NCBI GenBank assembly: GCA_963750895.1
Contig: CAVVSD010000003.1
Location: forward strand, 124,001 to 188,000
Reading direction: 5' to 3'
Source of the DNA: CAVVSD01 sp963750895
Lineage (GTDB): Bacteria; Actinomycetota; Thermoleophilia; Solirubrobacterales; Solirubrobacteraceae
Length of the DNA stretch: 64,000 nt
Part shown: piece after piece, positions 10,728-18,494 of the stretch
Position numbering within the stretch: the stretch's first letter is position 1
Layout of the letters: the number at the start of each line of letters is the position of its first letter
Notes under the pieces: model-generated
The model's input: the letters and a program-made list of their open reading frames with translations, nothing else
Told to the model about the DNA's origin: nothing
Database searches by the model: none
Position numbers and translations under genes: made by a program

Positions 10728-11798
10728 TCAGGCTTGAGGCTGCTCGGCCCAGCGCAGGCCGGTGGCCGACGGCCGCGGCTCCATCGGGCTCGTCGGCAGC
10801 CCGGGGGGCGGATCGTCGACGTGGAAGCCGGTGGGCGACACGTCGTTCGGCGTCGACGGATGGAAGATCGACGCCAGCAGCTGGATCTGCCCGCGGCCGG
10901 GGCCGAGCTCGAACTGCCCGCCGCCGTACGCGCCGATGTCGCGTGCGGCGAGCCAGTCGTAGGCGTCGAGCAGGCCCTGGAGGCTGCCGAAGCGCGACGG
11001 CTTGACGTTCACCATCCGAGGCGGGAACGGCAGCGCCTCGATGTCGGCGATGCTGTGGATCGGCGCGTCCCACGTGATCTGGTCGCGGTACGGCTCCAGG
11101 AGCGTGTCGATCTCCGGCGTGAGCCGCGGGTCCTCGTACCAGGCGCCGGGGAACGCAGCGACGACCCGGCCGTACAGGTCCGGGTCGGCGCCGACGTCGA
11201 CGACCGCCCCCTCGTAGTGGCCCTTGAAGTCGACGCTGTCGACCGAGCCGGTGGCCACGAGGCCGGCGATGACCTCGTCCGTCCAGGACGGCGTCGGGTC
11301 GAGCTTGAAGCGCAGGGTCGGGTAGTTCGCGAGTCGCTGCTGCAGCGGCTCCAGCGAGGCCGGCTCGCCCAGGCGCAGCGACACCACGAAGGTCATCGGC
11401 TGCGGCTCGCGCCCCAGCGCCTCGTGCAGCGCGAGACCGGCCTGGTTGAGCGCGAGGTCCAGCGCCGCGGACTCGTAGCCCCAACGCCGGTAGCGGCGGT
11501 ACACGTCGCGCTCCAGCGCGCGGCCGGGGAAGAGGTCCAGGCCGCCGACGTGCTCGGCGAACGAGGCGATCGTCCAGCTGCCCGCGAGGGGGAGCGACGG
11601 CCCGGCCTTCCACGCCGCCTCCTGCTCCTCCGCCTCGTAGGTGACGTCCTCGCCGACGCCGTCCGCGCCGCCGCCGCGCAGGCGGATCACGGTGCTGAGG
11701 CGCTCGAAGCCGCTCGAGACGTTCATGCGCAGCGGCTCGAGCGCGTAGTCGTCGATCTGCAGCGGCAGATCGGCCAGGCGCTCCCAGGTTCCGGTCAC
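10728..11798 (-). CDS. Enolase-superfamily enzyme (OSBS/epimerase-like)
   Basis: A 356-aa protein with the barrel residues of the mandelate racemase/muconate-lactonising branch. Lys165 in FKLDPTP is a candidate base, Asp190, Glu222 in YEDP and Asp244 in WDAPI are candidate metal ligands, and Lys266 in NVKPS is the opposite base. The K-x-K motif is K-x-D here, so the exact subgroup is unclear: o-succinylbenzoate synthase, dipeptide epimerase and a Thermoleophilia-specific enzyme are all possible. No menaquinone genes are adjacent. The GTG start lies 6 nt after a TAGGTT box overlapping the xseB stop. Confidence 0.7.
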   Translation of the reverse strand: MTGTWERLADLPLQIDDYALEPLRMNVSSGFERLSTVIRLRGGGADGVGEDVTYEAEEQEAAWKAGPSLPLAGSWTIASFAEHVGGLDLFPGRALERDVYRRYRRWGYESAALDLALNQAGLALHEALGREPQPMTFVVSLRLGEPASLEPLQQRLANYPTLRFKLDPTPSWTDEVIAGLVATGSVDSVDFKGHYEGAVVDVGADPDLYGRVVAAFPGAWYEDPRLTPEIDTLLEPYRDQITWDAPIHSIADIEALPFPPRMVNVKPSRFGSLQGLLDAYDWLAARDIGAYGGGQFELGPGRGQIQLLASIFHPSTPNDVSPTGFHVDDPPPGLPTSPMEPRPSATGLRWAEQPQA

Positions 11799-11804
11799 GC
11801 CGGG

Positions 11805-11810
11805 AACCTA
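11805..11810 (-). promoter_or_regulatory. Leaderless -10 box of enolase-like gene, built on the xseB stop codon
   Basis: TAGGTT on the minus strand, 6 nt before the GTG at 11798; TAG is the xseB stop. Confidence 0.45.
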
Positions 11811-12017
11811 GCCCTCGAGGCGAGCCACGAGCTCGTCGAGGCGCAGCGCGTCGAGGCCCTGGCTCACGGCGTCGAGCTCGCCGGCGCAGAACTCGACGAG
11901 CCCACGGCCCTCGCGGCAGAGCTCCAGCGTCTCGCGCAGGCCGGCCTCGCCGGAGTCGAGCCGCTCGATGATCGACTCGAGCCGCCCCGAGGCGGTCTCG
12001 TAGGTCACGTCCGTCAT
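11808..12017 (-). CDS. xseB: Exodeoxyribonuclease VII small subunit
   Basis: A 69-aa all-helical protein of the XseB family (YETASGRLESIIERLDSGEAGLRETL is split over residues 6-31; hydrophobic heptads continue to the end). It binds XseA to form the ssDNA-degrading exonuclease VII in the cytoplasm. The ATG overlaps the xseA stop by 4 bp (ATGA), so the subunits are translationally coupled. Confidence 0.92.
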   Translation of the reverse strand: MTDVTYETASGRLESIIERLDSGEAGLRETLELCREGRGLVEFCAGELDAVSQGLDALRLDELVARLEG

Positions 12018-13327
12018 GTCTCGTCCTTCAGGGTTGCCTGCACTGCGCCGTCGGCGAAGCGGATCCGGACGTCCCCGGCCGCGCGGGCCGCGCCGGCGTC
12101 CGTCACGGGCGCGCCGTCGGCGTCCTGCACGAGCGCGTAGCCGCGGGCGAGGGTGCGCTCGGGGTCGTGCGCCGCCAGCGCGGCGGCGAGGCCGTCCAGC
12201 CGTCGCTCGCGCGACGTCCGCAGCGGGCCCGCGGCCGCCGCCGCCCGCCGGGCCAGCGCCTCGGCACGACGAGCGGTCGCCTGCTCCTCGGCGTCCACGC
12301 GCCGCCGCGCGCTCGCGCGAAGCTCCCGCAGGTCCTGGTGCAGCGCGCGCCGGTGGCGCGCGACGTGCTCGCCGGGCGCCCGGGAGAGCCGCGCGAGCAC
12401 GCGCGCCCGGTCGGCCACCGCCCTGCGCCCGTGGCGGGCGAGCCGCGCCGACCCGCGCCCGAGCGCCTCACGCGCCGCGCCGACGTGCAGCGGCACCGCC
12501 GCCTCGGCCGCGTGCGTGGGCGTCGAGCAGCTCACGGCGGCGACGTCGTCGATGAGCGTCCGGTCGGTGTGGTGGCCGACCGACGCGATGACCGGCACGC
12601 GCAGGAGCGCGACCGTCCGGCACAGGGTCTCGTCGCAGAAGGCGAGGAGGTCGGCGAGCGAGCCGCCGCCGCGCGCGACGATCGCGACGTCGACGTCCGG
12701 CAGCGCTGCCAGCTCGCTCAGCGCGCGGCCGACCGCGGGCGCGGCATGGCGGTCCTGCACCGGGGCGAACGCCCAGACGAGCCGGCCGGCCCAGCCGCGG
12801 CGCTGCAGTCCCGCGAGCACGTCGTCGCGCGCCTTGCCCCGCTCTCCGCAGACGACGCCGATCGTGCGCGGGAGCGCCGGGCGCGCGAGCGCCTTCTGCG
12901 GCTCGCACAACCCCTCGGCGACGAGGCGCCGCCGCACGCGCTCGATGCGGGCGAGCAGGTCCCCCTCGCCCGCGATCCGCAGGCCGGTGACCGCGAAGGA
13001 GAAGTGCGGCGAGCTCGCCGTGCTGCCGGGGTAGAAGTCGCAGCCGCCGGCGACGACGACCTGCGCGCCCTGGGCCAGCGCGCCGGGCGCGAGCCCGAGG
13101 CGGTCGAAGTCCTCGCGCCACATCGCGCAGGGGACGGCGCCGCGCTCGTCGCGCAGCTCGAAGTAGACGCGCGCCCGCGTGAGCTTCACGTCGCAGGCCT
13201 CGCCGGTCAGCTGGACGTGGGCGAAGCCCCGCAGGCGGTCGCGCAGCGCCGCGGCGTACTCGCCGACGCCGTAGGGCCCGGGCAGCGCGGAGCCGGGGAT
13301 GCCTGCTGCTGCGGTGGGGACCGCCAT
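12014..13327 (-). CDS. xseA: Exodeoxyribonuclease VII large subunit
   Basis: A 437-aa catalytic subunit. The N-terminal OB fold is at about 25-115 (VYFELRDERGAVPCAMW), followed by the nuclease core with IVARGGGSLADLLAFCDE (about 217-234) and VIASVGHHTDRTLIDDVA (about 245-262). A long Arg/Ala-rich coiled coil follows, and the C-terminal segment (ERTLARGYALV) closes the fold. The ATG at 13327 is supported by a TACGGT -10 box 6 nt upstream inside a 20-bp perfect palindrome. It is first in an xseA-xseB-enolase-like run. Confidence 0.95.
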   Translation of the reverse strand: MAVPTAAAGIPGSALPGPYGVGEYAAALRDRLRGFAHVQLTGEACDVKLTRARVYFELRDERGAVPCAMWREDFDRLGLAPGALAQGAQVVVAGGCDFYPGSTASSPHFSFAVTGLRIAGEGDLLARIERVRRRLVAEGLCEPQKALARPALPRTIGVVCGERGKARDDVLAGLQRRGWAGRLVWAFAPVQDRHAAPAVGRALSELAALPDVDVAIVARGGGSLADLLAFCDETLCRTVALLRVPVIASVGHHTDRTLIDDVAAVSCSTPTHAAEAAVPLHVGAAREALGRGSARLARHGRRAVADRARVLARLSRAPGEHVARHRRALHQDLRELRASARRRVDAEEQATARRAEALARRAAAAAGPLRTSRERRLDGLAAALAAHDPERTLARGYALVQDADGAPVTDAGAARAAGDVRIRFADGAVQATLKDET

Positions 13328-13328
13328 C

Positions 13329-13348
13329 CCCGGACCGTACGGTCCGGG
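13329..13348. promoter_or_regulatory. Perfect 20-bp palindrome containing the xseA -10 box
   Basis: The half site CCCGGACCGT is followed by its exact reverse complement. On the minus strand it contains TACGGT, ending 6 nt before the xseA ATG. The + strand carries the same box pointing the other way. It could be an operator, a bidirectional promoter or a transcript hairpin between the 105-aa gene and xseA. Confidence 0.55.
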
Positions 13349-13355
13349 ACGGACG

Positions 13356-13673
13356 TCAGTGCGGCGGCGGCGGAGCCGGGTTCTCGTCCGCCAGCGCGAT
13401 GCCCGCGCGGTTGGACGGGAGCGCCGGGATGCCGAGCTCGTGGCGGGTGCCGCGGACCTCGCCGGAACGGCCGAGCGCCGTGAGCCGCGAGATCTCCAGC
13501 TCGCCCTCGATGCGAGCCGGGTGGTCGGCGGGGAGACCGTCGATGAGGCGCGCGATCCGGTTGCGGATCTGCAGCGCGAAGTGCGGCGTGGACGCGCCCA
13601 TGAGCTGACGGACGTCGTCGACCGTGACGTCGTGGCCGGGGACCCGGCGGTCGGGATGCTCTGCTTCGCTCAC
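13356..13673 (-). CDS. Conserved hypothetical protein, 105 aa
   Basis: Not recognised with certainty. The protein is charged, with no signal peptide or membrane segment. It has a helical centre (HFALQIRNRIARLIDGL) and a Pro-rich C-terminal tail ending PAPPPPH. The GTG start overlaps the upstream lipoprotein stop (GTGA), which argues for a real coupled gene. Third-position GC is as high as in its neighbours. Its position between a cell-wall-binding lipoprotein and xseA gives no clear functional hint. Confidence 0.65.
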   Translation of the reverse strand: MSEAEHPDRRVPGHDVTVDDVRQLMGASTPHFALQIRNRIARLIDGLPADHPARIEGELEISRLTALGRSGEVRGTRHELGIPALPSNRAGIALADENPAPPPPH

Positions 13674-14803
13674 TGGCTGCGGACGGGGGAGATCTCGAGA
13701 AGTTCGTCGATCGCGGACTGCGTCGCGAGCGGCACCAGCGTGCGGTCCCCGACGATCCAGCCGTGATTGTAGACACCCCGGACCGGGCTCTCCGCGTAGC
13801 CCGGCTGGATGTCGAGGAGGTACTCGCGCAGCGGGGCCGGCAGCGAGCCGTCCGCGGGCAGGACGAGCGGGGGGCCGTAGGTGCCGGAGTTCGACAGCGG
13901 CGCCGCCCCGGCGGCGAGCGCCGGCGCCTTCGGCGAGAGGAAGACGAGCCCGTGGCCCGGGTCGTCGACCGCCCAGCCGGCCGCGCCGTCGCGCAGCCGG
14001 GCCGCGGCGATCGACGTCGTCGTCGCGTCCGTGCCCGAGACGCGCGTGACCTTGCCGAGCTTGCCGAGCGCCTGCTCGACCGCCTTGGACAGGACGTCCT
14101 CGCCGCCGAGCAGGTAGATGCGCGGCTTGTCGTGGGCCTGGATCGCGAGCTGCGTCACCTCGGGCACGGCGTCGCGCGTCGCGAAGAGGATCGGCGATGC
14201 CGACCGCGCCGACCAGCCCGCGGCGGTCATCGCGATCTCCGGCTTCTCGGACGACGTGACGATGACCGTGCGCGAAGGCTTGCCCGCGACGCTGCTGGCG
14301 AACGTGTCCATCGCCCTGGCGGTCTCCTCGGCGGTGGCGGCGGTCACGTCGACCGCCTTGAGGCCCGCCGGCCGCGGCACGTCGCCCACGCGGACGACCT
14401 GCGCGCCACCCGCGTCCGCCGACCCGCTCGGGCTCAGCGCCTTCAATGCATCGCGCGTCGCATCGGGCATGTCGGTGCCGTCGCTCAGCAGGACCGGCGC
14501 GCGCAGCGGCGAACCCGAGAGGACGGAAGCTGTGAGCGCACCTCTCCAGTCCCCGCCGTCCGCCAGCACGACCGTGCCGGGTCCCTTCCCCGGATACGTG
14601 GCACGGGCGATGGCCGCGGCCGACACCGCCGGATCGGCGGAATCGATCCGTGTGGTGTTCTTCGTCGCGTTAGCGGGCATACCGAGGTTGGCCGCGTCGG
14701 AGCCGCTCTCTGGCGAGGAACCGCGGTCGCTGGAGTCATCGCCCCCACCGAAACATCCGGCGAGCGCGAGGACGAGGATCAGCAGGGGAGCCAGGCGCCT
14801 CAC
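13670..14803 (-). CDS. Cell-wall-binding repeat 2 (CWB2) lipoprotein
   Basis: A 377-aa exported lipoprotein: a signal peptide ends in the lipobox LALAGC (Cys16), followed by a Gly/Ser/Asp-rich linker. Three CWB2-type repeats follow from about residue 60, each with the hydrophobic VVLADGGDW or PRIYLLGGEDVLS style core. CWB2 domains bind anionic wall polymers in Clostridia; here the likely role is envelope attachment, though no catalytic domain is seen. The GTG start sits 8 nt after a TACTCT box. The gene is divergent from the riboswitch-controlled NlpC/P60 gene. Confidence 0.82.
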   Translation of the reverse strand: MRRLAPLLILVLALAGCFGGGDDSSDRGSSPESGSDAANLGMPANATKNTTRIDSADPAVSAAAIARATYPGKGPGTVVLADGGDWRGALTASVLSGSPLRAPVLLSDGTDMPDATRDALKALSPSGSADAGGAQVVRVGDVPRPAGLKAVDVTAATAEETARAMDTFASSVAGKPSRTVIVTSSEKPEIAMTAAGWSARSASPILFATRDAVPEVTQLAIQAHDKPRIYLLGGEDVLSKAVEQALGKLGKVTRVSGTDATTTSIAAARLRDGAAGWAVDDPGHGLVFLSPKAPALAAGAAPLSNSGTYGPPLVLPADGSLPAPLREYLLDIQPGYAESPVRGVYNHGWIVGDRTLVPLATQSAIDELLEISPVRSQ

Positions 14804-14811
14804 AGGAGGCG

Positions 14812-14817
14812 AGAGTA
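14812..14817 (-). promoter_or_regulatory. Leaderless -10 box of the CWB2 lipoprotein gene
   Basis: TACTCT on the minus strand, 8 nt before the GTG at 14803. No ribosome-binding site is present between the two. Confidence 0.45.
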
Positions 14818-14886
14818 GACGTCGGACGAAGCACTGCTCGCCGGTTCGAAGCCGGGCAGGAGAGCACGCAGGTAGTCAGAACAACA

Positions 14887-14915
14887 CTGCAGTTCGCCGT
14901 GCAGGTGTGTATTGT
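14887..14915 (+). promoter_or_regulatory. Candidate promoter of the c-di-AMP riboswitch transcript
   Basis: A -10 box TATTGT (14910-14915) with a weak -35 (CTGCAG, 14887-14892) 17 bp upstream would start transcription at about 14922, just before the conserved riboswitch sequence. Confidence 0.4.
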
Positions 14916-14919
14916 GCCC

Positions 14920-15047
14920 GACTCACTGCCGAATCCCGGGCGAGAAGCACGGGATCGGGGGACCCAAGTTGTTGGGGCGAATCAAGGGCCCAGGCCCGAG
15001 AAGCGCTGCCTTTCTGCGCTAGCCCGTCAGCTAACCCCGTAGGCCGA
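14920..15047 (+). promoter_or_regulatory. c-di-AMP riboswitch (ydaO/yuaA class)
   Basis: Conserved blocks of the class appear in order: CTGCCGAATCC near 14926-14936, GGGGGACCCAA at 14956-14966, GGGGCGAATC at 14974-14983, and the hallmark CCCGTCAGCTAACCCCGTAG starting at 15023. A variable stem lies between. In actinobacteria this class controls cell-wall hydrolases, and ligand binding lowers expression. The downstream gene, 20 nt on, is an NlpC/P60 hydrolase, which fits. No clear intrinsic terminator follows, so the expression platform is uncertain. Confidence 0.88.
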
Positions 15048-15067
15048 CGAAAGAGGGTGTTCAGGAC

Positions 15068-15712
15068 GTGAGGGCTCGTGCCCTGTTGACGATGGCGTGC
15101 GCGCTCGCGGGGATCTCCGTGTGCGCCACCGACGCGATGGCGCAGGACTCGGCAGCGAACGGCGGCGCCGCCTACGGCGCACCCACCGCCGACACCCGCG
15201 CCGCAACGCAGCAGGCCGCCCCCACGCCTCCGGCGCCCGGCCAGGTCGGCGCCGCGACCCCCGCACCGCCGGCCCCCGTGCCGGGCAGCGTCGCGACCAT
15301 CGACGCGAGCGGCCTCGCCGCCCCGCCGGTCAGCGCTCCCCCGGCCGTCCAGAACGCGATCATCGCCGCCAACGCGATCATCGGGAAGCCCTACAAGTAC
15401 GGCGGCGGCCATCGCCCCGGCTTCCTCGATCCCCGCGGCTACGACTGCTCCGGCACCGTCTCCTTCGCGCTGAACGGCGGCGGCCTCATCGAGGATCCGC
15501 TCGACTCGTCCGGCTTCTTCTCCTGGGGCGAGAAGGGCCCCGGAGCCTGGATCACCGTCTACACGAAGTCCTCGCACGCCTTCATGGTCATCGCGGGCCT
15601 GCGGCTCGACACCAGCGCCGCAGGTGACCCGTCGGGTGCGAAGGGTCCTCGCTGGCGGCCTGTGCTGCGCTCCACGCGCGGCTTCAAGGCCCGCCATCCC
15701 GAGGGTCTCTAG
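15068..15712 (+). CDS. Secreted NlpC/P60 cell-wall hydrolase
   Basis: A 214-aa protein. The signal peptide is about residues 1-26 (cleavage after DAMA likely), followed by an Ala/Pro-rich linker (30-95) and a C-terminal NlpC/P60 fold. Catalytic Cys127 is in YDCSGT, His170 in SSHAFMV, and a third polar residue may be His210. Such enzymes cut D-Glu-meso-DAP bonds in peptidoglycan stem peptides. It follows a c-di-AMP riboswitch, tying wall turnover to turgor/potassium signalling. The GTG start matches the mature N-terminal signal sequence; ATGs farther in would truncate it. Confidence 0.88.
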   Translation: MRARALLTMACALAGISVCATDAMAQDSAANGGAAYGAPTADTRAATQQAAPTPPAPGQVGAATPAPPAPVPGSVATIDASGLAAPPVSAPPAVQNAIIAANAIIGKPYKYGGGHRPGFLDPRGYDCSGTVSFALNGGGLIEDPLDSSGFFSWGEKGPGAWITVYTKSSHAFMVIAGLRLDTSAAGDPSGAKGPRWRPVLRSTRGFKARHPEGL

Positions 15713-15719
15713 GGACTGA

Positions 15720-16226
15720 TCACGGGAGGTCCTCGCCGCGCGCCCTGCGCTCGGCGAGGATCGTCTCGCGCTCGGCCAGCGCACTCTCCCGGCGCAGCTG
15801 CGCCTCTCGTTCCCGTCGCCGGTCCTCGTCGTCCTCCATGAGCAGCGGCGGGACCTCGAACGGGCTCCCGGTCGCGTCGACCGCGACCATCGTGAGGTAG
15901 GCGCTGTTGGTGTGCTGCAGCGCGCCGGTCGCCATGTCCTCTGCCTCGACGCGCACGCCGACCTCCATCGAGGTGCGCCACACGGCGTTCACCGAGGCGC
16001 GGAACGTGAGGAGCTGACCCAGGCGGATCGGCAGGAGGAACGTCATCCGGCCCATGGCCGCGGTGACCACCATCTGGCGGCAGTGGCGCACCGCCGCTGT
16101 CGCCGCAGCCTCGTCGCAGAGGCGCATCACGGCGCCGCCGTGGACGGATCCCGCGATGTTCGCGTCCGTCGGGCCCATCCAATGGGTCAGCACCGAGCGG
16201 GAGGCGGAGACAGGGCGCGGTTCCAC
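15720..16226 (-). CDS. Acyl-CoA thioesterase, hotdog fold
   Basis: A 168-aa protein similar to YciA/BACH-type acyl-CoA thioesterases. The family block is N-x-x-GSVHGGAVMRLCDEAAA (about residues 24-42), with Asp38 the probable catalytic acid and the helix over the active site. A highly charged Arg/Glu coiled tail (residues 130-168) extends beyond the hotdog domain. It hydrolyses medium- or long-chain acyl-CoA in the cytoplasm. The gene is convergent with the NlpC gene (7-bp gap) and divergent from pspA (41 bp). Confidence 0.85.
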   Translation of the reverse strand: MEPRPVSASRSVLTHWMGPTDANIAGSVHGGAVMRLCDEAAATAAVRHCRQMVVTAAMGRMTFLLPIRLGQLLTFRASVNAVWRTSMEVGVRVEAEDMATGALQHTNSAYLTMVAVDATGSPFEVPPLLMEDDEDRRREREAQLRRESALAERETILAERRARGEDLP

Positions 16227-16267
16227 GGCTGGTAGAACTATCTCAGGAACTTTCCAAAGGAGCCCAC

Positions 16268-17023
16268 ATGGCCGGCATGTCCGGACGCTTCTCCACTGTC
16301 GTCAAGGCGAAGATCAACAAGCTGCTGGACAAGGCCGAGGATCCCGGCGAGACCCTCGACTACAGCTACCAGGCCCAGCTGCAGAACCTGCAGAACGTCA
16401 AGAAGGGCATCGCCGATGTCGTGACGGCGAAGAAGCGCCTTCAGATGCAGGCCGAGAAGCTCGAGCAGAGCGTCGTCAAGCTCGACACGCAGGCGCGTCA
16501 GGCGCTCGGCGCGGGCAAGGAGGACCTCGCCCGCATGGCGCTCGAGCGCAAGACGGTCGCGCAGACCGAGCTGCAGACGCTCGACAGCCAGATCGCCGAG
16601 CTCGAGGACCAGCAGACCAAGCTGACGGAGTCCGAGCAGCGGCTGCGCACGAAGGTCGAGGCCTTCCGCACGAAGAAGGAGGTCATCAAGGCGCAGTACA
16701 ACGCCGCGGAGGCCCAGGTGCGGATCTCCGAGGCCGCGACGGGCGTCGGCGAGGAGATGGCCGACGTCGGGCTCGCGATGCAGCGCGCGGTGGACAAGAC
16801 CGAGCAGATGCGTGCTCGCGCGGGCGCCGTCGAGGAGCTCGAGGCGGCAGGCACGTTCGACGACATCACGCAGCTCGGCTCCGGCGAGGACGACATCGAC
16901 CGGCAGCTCCGCGAGCTGGGCGCGTCGGGTCAGGTCGACGACGAGCTGGCGAAGATGAAGGCGGAGCTCGGCACCGGCGGCGCGCCCCAGGGCGAGCTCG
17001 GCGAGGGCAAGGCCGGAGCATGA
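16268..17023 (+). CDS. pspA: PspA/IM30 family envelope-stress protein
   Basis: A 251-aa protein that is almost entirely coiled coil (residues 25-220), with the typical family N-terminus (MSGRFSTVVKAKINKLLDKAEDPGETLDY split over 4-32). PspA is an ESCRT-III-like protein that polymerises on the inner leaflet to protect damaged membrane. The C-terminal 30 residues are Gly-rich. A good ribosome-binding site AAAGGAG lies 5 nt upstream. Its stop overlaps the pspAA start (ATGA), so the two are co-translated. Confidence 0.93.
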   Translation: MAGMSGRFSTVVKAKINKLLDKAEDPGETLDYSYQAQLQNLQNVKKGIADVVTAKKRLQMQAEKLEQSVVKLDTQARQALGAGKEDLARMALERKTVAQTELQTLDSQIAELEDQQTKLTESEQRLRTKVEAFRTKKEVIKAQYNAAEAQVRISEAATGVGEEMADVGLAMQRAVDKTEQMRARAGAVEELEAAGTFDDITQLGSGEDDIDRQLRELGASGQVDDELAKMKAELGTGGAPQGELGEGKAGA

Positions 17024-17298
17024 TCGTCCGGATCATGGGCGAGGGCCAGTTCCGGATCGACGACAGTGACCGCGACAACCTCAACGAGCTCGACAACGCC
17101 GCCGTCGCCGCCTCCGAGGGCGGCGACGAGACGGCGTTCCTCAAGACGTTCGCGGCACTCATCGATCACGTGCGCGAGGTCGGGATCCGGCTCGCCGACG
17201 ACGAGCTCGAGGGCTCCGACGTCCTGTTCCCGCCGGCGGACACGACCTTCGCCGAGGCGAAGCACGAGTTCACGGGCGAGGGTCTGATCCCCGACTAG
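17020..17298 (+). CDS. pspAA: PspA-associated protein PspAA
   Basis: A 92-aa protein starting MIVRIMGEGQFRID, the PspAA domain found next to PspA in actinobacteria and relatives. It is acidic with no membrane segment, and probably partners PspA at the membrane. The ATG overlaps the pspA stop. Its TAG stop shares the four bases CTAG with the stop of the convergent cupin gene. Confidence 0.88.
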   Translation: MIVRIMGEGQFRIDDSDRDNLNELDNAAVAASEGGDETAFLKTFAALIDHVREVGIRLADDELEGSDVLFPPADTTFAEAKHEFTGEGLIPD

Positions 17299-17679
17299 GA
17301 CCAGGGCGCCTCCGCCAGCACCGCGTCGTCGTCGTGGTGGGTCCCGAAGGCCAGCATCTCGAGGCCGTCGGGGCCCGACGAGAACGAGCGCACGGTGTCC
17401 GGTGCGACGCGCAGCGCGTCCATGGGCTTGAGCTCGTGCGTGTCGCCGTCGACGACCGCGGTGCCGCCGCCGGACAGCACGACGTAGATCTCCTCGTCGT
17501 TCTTGTGGGTGTGCGCGAAGGGGAGCTTCTGATCGGGCTTCAGGCGCTGCAGCGAGACGCCGGTCTGCTCGGCAGCCGAGCGCCTCGCGCGGGAAGTGGG
17601 CCTGGAGGACGTCGCCCATCCCGTTCTTGGCGGCGTCGTCGTCGGACTCGAGGATGTTCTTGATCGTGTACGCGGACAT
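17295..17679 (-). pseudogene. Cupin-domain protein, interrupted by a single-base insertion
   Basis: The first 35 codons (MSAYTIKNIL to REALG) and the remaining 92 (AEQTGVSLQ to APWS) lie in different frames. The switch is near 17577-17581, where one extra base follows CTCGGC. Total length is 3n+1, so removing one base restores a 127-aa cupin. The barrel motif FAHTHKNDEEIYVVLSGGG and the C-terminal metal-site region are intact after correction. The read-through pattern matches four other +1 shifts in this window and probably reflects sequence error, not decay. The ATG at 17679 lies 6 nt from a TACGGT box. Confidence 0.8.
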
Positions 17680-17702
17680 GCCGGAACCGTACGCTCGATC
17701 CC
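17680..17702. promoter_or_regulatory. 23-bp bidirectional leaderless promoter (cupin / AraC)
   Basis: The only bases between the two ATG codons contain TACGCT (17690-17695, + strand, 7 nt before the AraC ATG) and, overlapping it by TA, ACCGTA (17686-17691), which is TACGGT on the minus strand, 6 nt before the cupin ATG. Transcription in the two directions must be mutually exclusive. Confidence 0.6.
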
Positions 17703-18494
17703 ATGACGCGTCTTGGAGGAACGCGACAGGACTCCCGGGGCATCCTGCAGCCCGAGGAGGGCGCGGCGCACTTCACGCTGGAGCGGCGCGCTCCGTCCGC
17801 CGATCTGGCCGACGTCGTCGACCGGCATTGGATCGTGCGCTGGGATCTGGGCGGCCGCCCGGCCTTCCGCCAGTCGATCCTGCCGCACCCCTGCGTCCAC
17901 ATCGTCTTCGAGCCGGCCGGGCCGGCCGTGTACGGCATCGCCGACGGGCAGACGGGTCACCTGCTCGAGGGCGCCGGCGAGGCCGTCGGCGTCAAGTTCC
18001 TGCCTGGCGCGTTCTCGGCCTACTCGGCGCTCCCCGCGGTCGAGCTGACCGGTCGGGTGGTGCCGTTCGCCGAGGCCCTCGGTCCCGCGGGAGCCGAGCT
18101 CGAGCGCGGTGACGACGGCGCCGACGCGCGGATCGCCCGCGTCGAGGCGTTCCTGCGGGCGCACCGGCCGGCGCCCGACGCCGGGATCGCGACGGTGGTC
18201 GACGTCGCGAGGACGATGCGCGAGGGCCCGGCGGAGCTCCGCGTGGCGGACGTCGCAGCCCGCCACGGCGTGTCGATGCGCACGCTGCAGCGGCTGTTCC
18301 GTCGCCACGTCGGGGTGAGCCCGAAGTGGGTGCTGCAGCGCTACCGGCTCCACGAGGCGGCGGAGCGGATGGCCGCCGGGGAGGCGACCGACCTGGCCTC
18401 CCTGGCCCAGGACCTGGGCTACTTCGACCAGGCCCACTTCGGCAACGACTTCCGCCGCTACGTCGGCGTGCCGCCCAGCGCCTACGCCGCCTAG
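17703..18494 (+). CDS. AraC-family transcriptional regulator
   Basis: A 263-aa protein. An N-terminal sensor region (about 15-130; HWIVRWDL, LPHPCVHIVFE) resembles the DUF6597 domain of this AraC subgroup. The C-terminal double HTH (about 165-262) has VADVAARHGVSMRTLQRLFRRHVGVSPK and LAQDLGYFDQAHFGNDFRRYVGVPPS split across it. It is divergent from one cupin gene and convergent (shared CTAG stop) with another, so control of one or both cupins is a reasonable inference. Confidence 0.88.
   Translation: MTRLGGTRQDSRGILQPEEGAAHFTLERRAPSADLADVVDRHWIVRWDLGGRPAFRQSILPHPCVHIVFEPAGPAVYGIADGQTGHLLEGAGEAVGVKFLPGAFSAYSALPAVELTGRVVPFAEALGPAGAELERGDDGADARIARVEAFLRAHRPAPDAGIATVVDVARTMREGPAELRVADVAARHGVSMRTLQRLFRRHVGVSPKWVLQRYRLHEAAERMAAGEATDLASLAQDLGYFDQAHFGNDFRRYVGVPPSAYAA

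Noticed and set aside
8391..12140. 1249-aa + strand frame
   Set aside because: Antisense shadow of the GGDEF-EAL, enolase-like and xse genes.
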